The position numbers and the translations under genes are program-made. From Solirhodobacter olei (GTDB lineage Bacteria; Pseudomonadota; Alphaproteobacteria; Rhodobacterales; Rhodobacteraceae), in assembly GCF_004010155.1 (NCBI RefSeq), contig NZ_RRYH01000002.1, positions 124,001-188,000 on the forward strand: a DNA stretch of 64,000 bases, read 5' to 3'. Below are positions 59,788 to 64,000 of the stretch, one piece after another; within the stretch, counting starts at the first letter, position 1, and each line of letters starts with the position of its first letter. The notes beneath the pieces are model-generated. The model ran no database searches. It had not been told where the DNA came from and saw nothing but the letters and a program-made list of their open reading frames with translations.

Positions 59788-60249
59788 TCAGTCCTCGTCC
59801 ACGACCCGGAACAGCGCCGGCACCGCCGGACAGGGCCGCATCTCGTTTCTCACCACATCCGCCAGCCGCGTCTGGTGCAGGAAGACGTAGACATGCGCCG
59901 ACAGCCCCTCCCACAGCCGGTTGGTCAGCGATTGCGCCCGCGAGCCCGAGATCCCGCCCGAGGCCCCCGCGCCCTGGTGCATCGCGCTCACGGTCTCGTC
60001 CACCGCCTCCAGGATCTCGCTCACCCGGATCTCCGCGGGTTCGCGCGCGAGGCGGTAGCCGCCGCCCGGCCCGCGCACCGACACCACCAGATCCGCCCGG
60101 CGCAGCTTGACGAAGAGCTGCTCGAGATAGGGCAGCGAGATGTCCTGCCGCTTCGCGATCGCCGCCAGCGCCACCAGCTCATCTGCCGGCGCCAGCGCCA
60201 GATCGGTCAGCGCGACCATCGCATAGCGCCCCTTGGTGGAGAGTTTCAT
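59788..60249 (-). CDS. iscR: Rrf2-family regulator (IscR-like) lacking the usual cysteine cluster
   Basis: A 153-aa winged-helix regulator at the head of the suf cluster. MKLSTKGRYAMVALTDLA, ISLPYLEQLFVKLRRADLVVSVRGPGGGYRLAR is a textbook IscR DNA-binding domain (residues 1-70). The three cysteines that hold the [2Fe-2S] cluster in E. coli IscR are absent: residues 88-106 contain Gly/Ser instead. The only cysteine is C140. I recall that IscR of Rhodobacter sphaeroides also lacks the cluster motif. It probably represses this operon in response to iron-sulfur status. Confidence 0.9.
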   Translation of the reverse strand: MKLSTKGRYAMVALTDLALAPADELVALAAIAKRQDISLPYLEQLFVKLRRADLVVSVRGPGGGYRLAREPAEIRVSEILEAVDETVSAMHQGAGASGGISGSRAQSLTNRLWEGLSAHVYVFLHQTRLADVVRNEMRPCPAVPALFRVVDED

Positions 60250-60431
60250 GCCTTCCTCCGCAGATTGACCGGCCAAAACCACGGCCGATATGGCCAAATC
60301 CATTGACGCGGGCGGCAAGGCCCCTTACCTCCTTGCCACCCGGCGCGATCCGGTTTGGAATGGTTCTAGGAAGTCCGAGCAATTCCGTCAAGAATGACGG
60401 CAGCTCAGGGACGCAGGAGATCAGGCACGCA

Positions 60432-61085
60432 ATGCCCGAAGTGATTTTTCCGGGGCCGGAAGGCCGGCTCGAAGGCCGATATCACCCGCAGAAGGAAAAG
60501 GACGCGCCGATCGCCATCATCCTGCATCCGCACCCCCAGTTCGGCGGCACGATGAACAACAAGGTGGTCTATAACCTCCATTACGCCTTCTATAACCTGG
60601 GCTTCACCGTCCTGCGCTTCAATTTTCGCGGCGTCGGCCGCAGCCAGGGCGAATACGACCAGGGCATCGGCGAACTTTCCGACGCCGCATCGGCGCTCGA
60701 CTACCTTCAGTCGATGAACCAGAACGCCAAGCACTGCTGGGTCGCGGGCTTCTCCTTCGGCGCTTGGATCGGCATGCAGCTTCTGATGCGGCGGCCGGAG
60801 ATCACCGGCTTCATCTCGGTGGCGCCGCTCGCGAACATGTACGACTTCTCCTTCCTCGCGCCCTGCCCGGCCTCCGGCCTGATCATCAACGGCTCGGCCG
60901 ACCGCGTGGCGCCTCCCAAGGACACGCTGGCGCTGGTCAACAAGCTGCACGAGCAGAAGGGCATCACCATCACCCACGAGGAAGTCGAGGGCGCGGGCCA
61001 TTTCTTCGAGGAACCGCATATGGACACGATGATCTCCACCGTCTCCTCCTACGTGAAGCGCCGGCTCGGCGAAGCCTCCCGCTGA
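60432..61085 (+). CDS. Alpha/beta hydrolase
   Basis: A 217-aa hydrolase of the COG2945-like type. HPHPQFGGTMNNKVVYNL is near residue 35, the nucleophile Ser is in AGFSFGAWIGMQ near 107, a catalytic Asp is in NGSADRVAPP near 157 and the His is in EGAGHFFEE. Substrate unknown. It is divergent from iscR (182-base spacer, in which only weak promoter-like boxes are seen) and followed closely by the 85-aa gene. Confidence 0.85.
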   Translation: MPEVIFPGPEGRLEGRYHPQKEKDAPIAIILHPHPQFGGTMNNKVVYNLHYAFYNLGFTVLRFNFRGVGRSQGEYDQGIGELSDAASALDYLQSMNQNAKHCWVAGFSFGAWIGMQLLMRRPEITGFISVAPLANMYDFSFLAPCPASGLIINGSADRVAPPKDTLALVNKLHEQKGITITHEEVEGAGHFFEEPHMDTMISTVSSYVKRRLGEASR

Positions 61086-61092
61086 GGCCGCC

Positions 61093-61350
61093 ATGGCGCT
61101 GATGGACGAACTGGCCGAGGACCTCGCCCGCAAGACCATGGCGGCGATGGACGAGATGGGAGACGACCGCTTCCACGAAAAGGTCAGCCGCGTCATCGGC
61201 GAGCTCTCGCCCACCCTGCAGGAGGCCTACATGACGGCGATGCGCCTCAGCCTGGCCTCCCGCCGCGGCCACGGCTTCCTGGACCGCGCCCTGGCCGCCC
61301 ATCGCGGCGACGGCGCCGCCCCCGAAGCCCCCCGGGACACCAGCGTCTAA
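61093..61350 (+). CDS. Small conserved-looking hypothetical protein
   Basis: An 85-aa acidic helical protein (DELAEDLARKTMAAMDEMGDDRFHEKVSRVIGELSPTLQEAYMTAMR). It starts seven bases after the hydrolase stop, so it is probably co-transcribed. No family recognised; the C-terminus is a short disordered tail. Confidence 0.65.
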   Translation: MALMDELAEDLARKTMAAMDEMGDDRFHEKVSRVIGELSPTLQEAYMTAMRLSLASRRGHGFLDRALAAHRGDGAAPEAPRDTSV

Positions 61351-61528
61351 GCCCCCATCACGGCACCGGGCCAGCGCCCAGTCGTCCGGGCGGACGGGCG
61401 CTGGCCCGGCGGTGCTGCGCACCGCTGTTTCGGGCCGAGGCCTCCACCCACAGCCTCCGGCCTTTAACCCTCCCCCCGTTCCGCGCTACATCCCGCCCAG
61501 ACCCGAAAGCGCAGGAGGCCACCCGCCA

Positions 61529-62137
61529 ATGGACACCCCGGACCCACAGGCCAGCCGCCTCACCGCCCAGTTCGCCTTCCTGACAGAGGCCGACCGCCTC
61601 AAATCTGTCCTGCGCGCCTCCCCCCTCGCCGACGCCTCCCGCCGCGAGAACTCGGCCGAGCATTCCTGGCACCTCGCACTCTACGCCATGGCGCTTGCCG
61701 ATCAGGCGGGGCCGGAGGTCGACATCAACCGCGTCCTGCGCATGCTCATCCTGCATGACCTGGTAGAGATCGACGTCGGCGACGTGCCGCTGCATTCCCA
61801 GGACGGCCAGGCCCATGGCTCGGCCGAGATCCAGGAGGCCGAGGCGAAGGCCGCCGCGCGGATCTTCGGCCTGCTGCCGCCTGACATCGGCGCGCCCTTC
61901 CTCGCCCTCTGGCAGGAGTTCGAGGCCGCCGAGACGCCCGACGCCGTCTTCGCCAAATCGCTCGACCGGACCCAGCCGGTGCTGCAGAACCTCGCCTCCG
62001 GCGGCGGCTCCTGGACGGAATACGGCGTCACCCTGCCCCAGATCGAGACACGCGTCGGCGTCAAGATCGCCCGTGGCGCGCCGGCGATCTGGACCCACCT
62101 CCACGCCCGGCTGCGGCAGGTCTTCGCCCGGGGTTGA
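61529..62137 (+). CDS. HD-domain hydrolase, YfbR/HDDC2-like
   Basis: A 202-aa metal-dependent phosphohydrolase. The HD signature is complete: ENSAEHSWHLALYAMALAD, then RMLILHDLVEIDVGDVP, and a distant Asp in AKSLDRTQPVL. HDDC2/YfbR proteins act as 5'-deoxynucleotidases, the likely activity here. ATG at 61529 has AGGAGG ten bases upstream. The spacer 61351-61528 contains GC-rich dyads only. Confidence 0.85.
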   Translation: MDTPDPQASRLTAQFAFLTEADRLKSVLRASPLADASRRENSAEHSWHLALYAMALADQAGPEVDINRVLRMLILHDLVEIDVGDVPLHSQDGQAHGSAEIQEAEAKAAARIFGLLPPDIGAPFLALWQEFEAAETPDAVFAKSLDRTQPVLQNLASGGGSWTEYGVTLPQIETRVGVKIARGAPAIWTHLHARLRQVFARG

Positions 62138-62245
62138 AGCGGCGCTCTGAACGAAACGGTATACAACCGCATACCGCCTTCCCATCGCCCCCCTTTTCCG
62201 CTAAGACCCGCCGCAACGAATCCACGGCACAACCGAGAGGGGCCC

Positions 62246-63460
62246 ATGACCAAGATCAAGGTAGCCAACCCCGTCGTCGAGCTCGACGGCGACGAGATGA
62301 CCCGGATCATCTGGGACTTCATCAAGAAGAAGCTGATCCTGCCCTATCTCGACGTCGATCTGAAATACTACGACCTCGGCATCGAGGAGCGCGACCGCAC
62401 CGACGACCAGATCACTGTCGACGCGGCCAACGCGATCGCGAAATATGGCGTCGGCGTGAAATGCGCGACCATCACGCCCGACGAGGCCCGCGTCGAGGAA
62501 TTCGGCCTCAAGAAGATGTGGCGCTCGCCCAACGGGACGATCCGCAACATCCTGGGCGGCGTCATCTTCCGCGAGCCGATCATCTGCAGGAACGTGCCGC
62601 GCCTCGTGCCGGGCTGGACCAAGCCGATCGTCGTCGGCCGCCACGCCTTCGGCGACCAGTACCGCGCCACCGACTTCCTGTTCCCCGGCAAGGGGAAGCT
62701 GACGATGAAATTCGTCGGCGAGGACGGCACGGTGATCGAGCGCGAGGTTTTCGACGCTCCCGCCGCCGGTGTTGCCATGGGGATGTACAACCTCGACCAG
62801 TCGATCATCGACTTCGCGCGCGCCTCGATGAACTACGGCCTCGTCAAGGGCTGGCCGGTGTATCTCTCGACCAAGAACACCATCCTCAAGGCCTATGACG
62901 GGCGCTTCAAGGACCTGTTCCAGAAGGTCTTCGACGAGGAATTCGCCGACAAGTTCAAGAAGGCCGGCATCACCTACGAACACCGCCTGATCGACGACAT
63001 GGTGGCGTCGGCGCTGAAGTGGTCCGGCGGCTACGTCTGGGCCTGCAAGAACTACGACGGCGACGTGCAGTCCGACACGGTGGCGCAGGGCTTCGGCTCG
63101 CTCGGCCTGATGACCTCGGTGCTGATGACGCCCGACGGGCAGACCGTGGAGGCCGAAGCCGCGCATGGCACGGTGACCCGTCACTACCGCCAGCACCAGG
63201 CGGGAAAGGAGACCTCGACCAACTCGATCGCCTCCATCTTCGCCTGGACCGGCGGCCTGAAGCACCGCGCCAAGCTCGACGACAACGCGGCGCTGCTGAA
63301 CTTCGCTCAGACGCTCGAGAAGGTCTGCGTCCAGACCGTCGAGGACGGCTACATGACCAAGGACCTCGCGCTGCTCGTTGGGCCGGACCAGAAGTGGCTC
63401 ACCACCATGGGCTACCTGGAGAAGGTCGACGAATACCTGAACAACGCGCTCGCCGGCTGA
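62246..63460 (+). CDS. icd: NADP-dependent isocitrate dehydrogenase
   Basis: A 404-aa TCA-cycle enzyme converting isocitrate to 2-oxoglutarate with NADPH formation. The eukaryote-like dimeric type is shown by [17 protein letters not shown] at the N-terminus, [13 protein letters not shown], and the metal-binding [28 protein letters not shown] segment. [16 protein letters not shown] and [10 protein letters not shown] support NADP use. A strong terminator follows 27 bases after the stop. Confidence 0.97.
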   Translation: MTKIKVANPVVELDGDEMTRIIWDFIKKKLILPYLDVDLKYYDLGIEERDRTDDQITVDAANAIAKYGVGVKCATITPDEARVEEFGLKKMWRSPNGTIRNILGGVIFREPIICRNVPRLVPGWTKPIVVGRHAFGDQYRATDFLFPGKGKLTMKFVGEDGTVIEREVFDAPAAGVAMGMYNLDQSIIDFARASMNYGLVKGWPVYLSTKNTILKAYDGRFKDLFQKVFDEEFADKFKKAGITYEHRLIDDMVASALKWSGGYVWACKNYDGDVQSDTVAQGFGSLGLMTSVLMTPDGQTVEAEAAHGTVTRHYRQHQAGKETSTNSIASIFAWTGGLKHRAKLDDNAALLNFAQTLEKVCVQTVEDGYMTKDLALLVGPDQKWLTTMGYLEKVDEYLNNALAG

Positions 63461-63486
63461 TTGCCGCAAGAGTCCGGAAGACCACG

Positions 63487-63513
63487 CCCCTCGCCGCAAG
63501 GCGGGGGGTTTTT
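63487..63513 (+). terminator. Rho-independent terminator of icd
   Basis: CCCCTCGCC and GGCGGGGGG pair (one T-G wobble) around a GCAA tetraloop, followed by five T (63509-63513). Confidence 0.85.
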
Positions 63514-63561
63514 CGTGTGCCAGACCGAAGAGAGGGCCAGCAACCGCTGCTTCGGGCCGGG

Positions 63562-63891
63562 TTAGGCTCGATCCGCCAGCCGGAACTCCACCACCTGCAC
63601 GATATCCGCCAGCGTGATCTCCGGGTAATGCTCCCGCATCCCGTCCAGCATCACCGGGTCCGGCCAGTCCGCCGCGCGGCCGACGAACGCTGCCGCCTCC
63701 GACAGCGGCATATCCGTGCAGCGCATCACCATGACGTCGGCAACCCGCCCCGACGCGCCCTCGCAGACAAACCGCAGCGCACCCGGCCGGATCACCTCCT
63801 CGCGCCAGCGGATGGTCGAGGTCTTCTCGCCGCTGAGGATCTCCGGGAAGAGCCTGGCCACCACCGGCAGGGTCTGAACATCGTCCGCCAT
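63562..63891 (-). CDS. ASCH-domain protein
   Basis: A 109-aa protein with the ASC-1 homology signature near the N-terminus: FPEILSGEKTSTIRWRE, followed by a beta-rich segment (LRFVCEGASGRVADVMVMRCTDMPL). ASCH folds resemble PUA domains and bind or modify RNA or nucleosides. Some act as amidohydrolases. The function of this one is unknown. It converges on icd. Confidence 0.75.
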   Translation of the reverse strand: MADDVQTLPVVARLFPEILSGEKTSTIRWREEVIRPGALRFVCEGASGRVADVMVMRCTDMPLSEAAAFVGRAADWPDPVMLDGMREHYPEITLADIVQVVEFRLADRA

Positions 63892-63953
63892 GCCCCGCCA
63901 TAACCGGCCCGCGACGACCGCTCAAGCGCACCGACACATTCAAAAAACCAAAT

Positions 63954-63980
63954 CGGTGCAAAAGCGGTGTGAAAGCGGTG
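63954..63980 (+). repeat. Three CGGTG units with exact 11-bp spacing
   Basis: CGGTG occurs at 63954, 63965 and 63976; the first two units read CGGTGCAAAAG and CGGTGTGAAAG. One helical turn between units suggests a protein-binding array upstream of a gene beyond the window. Confidence 0.4.
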
Positions 63981-64000
63981 CTTTTACGGTATTCGCTTTT

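Overview
The window is chromosomal DNA from a GC-rich alphaproteobacterium, most likely a member of the Rhodobacterales. Three things point there. The complex I operon carries the small extra genes typical of that group. The isc/suf cluster has an Rrf2 regulator without the usual cysteine cluster. The intergenic spacers contain a hairpin/ATATTT/GGACAGAA repeat that I recall from Rhodobacterales genomes. No database search was possible; all assignments come from reading motifs, lengths and gene order.

Layout. 1-1799: C-terminal part of a secreted subtilisin-like protease with a probable autotransporter barrel. 1812-22936 (minus strand): one long transcription unit reading nuoA-B-C-[sulfotransferase]-D-[two small genes]-E-[DUF5337-like]-F-[DUF3291-like]-G-[lipoprotein]-H-I-[CMD-like]-J-K-L-M-N-birA-coaX-rnj. 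Nearly all junctions overlap by 1-8 bases, and a sigma70-like promoter lies at 23006-23034. 23166-30281 (minus): a leucine/isovalerate degradation operon (liuA-B-D-GST-E-C). 30418-32311 (minus): a PLP aminotransferase and a phosphoglycolate phosphatase-like HAD protein. 32446-36166 (plus): glmU-glmS-PNPOx-like. 36401-37360 (plus): response regulator with a degenerate GGDEF-like domain. 37427-38539 (minus): ATP-grasp protein.

38748-38824 is tRNA-Arg(CCG). It is the integration site of a 13.7-kb mobile element (38808-52552) bounded by an 18-bp direct repeat, with 14-bp integrase arm-type repeats just inside both ends. The element carries a P4-type tyrosine integrase, a BRCT protein, a helix-turn-helix protein followed by four tightly overlapping orphan genes, a 1160-aa primase-polymerase/ATPase, a serine recombinase, and a cargo segment (38978-42012) with a caspase-like protease, a divergent HEPN-like protein and a membrane protein. 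There are no capsid, tail, terminase or conjugation genes, so it looks like a phage satellite or small integrative element. The cargo is the best candidate here for an undescribed defence or abortive-infection system.

Right of the element, 52693-60249 (minus) is the iron-sulfur assembly operon: iscR-like regulator, NifS/IscS-type desulfurase, sufB, sufC, sufD, two YIP1-like membrane proteins, sufS. Then on the plus strand come an alpha/beta hydrolase, a small unknown, an HD hydrolase and NADP-isocitrate dehydrogenase with a clear terminator. An ASCH-domain gene on the minus strand and three 11-bp-spaced repeats close the window.
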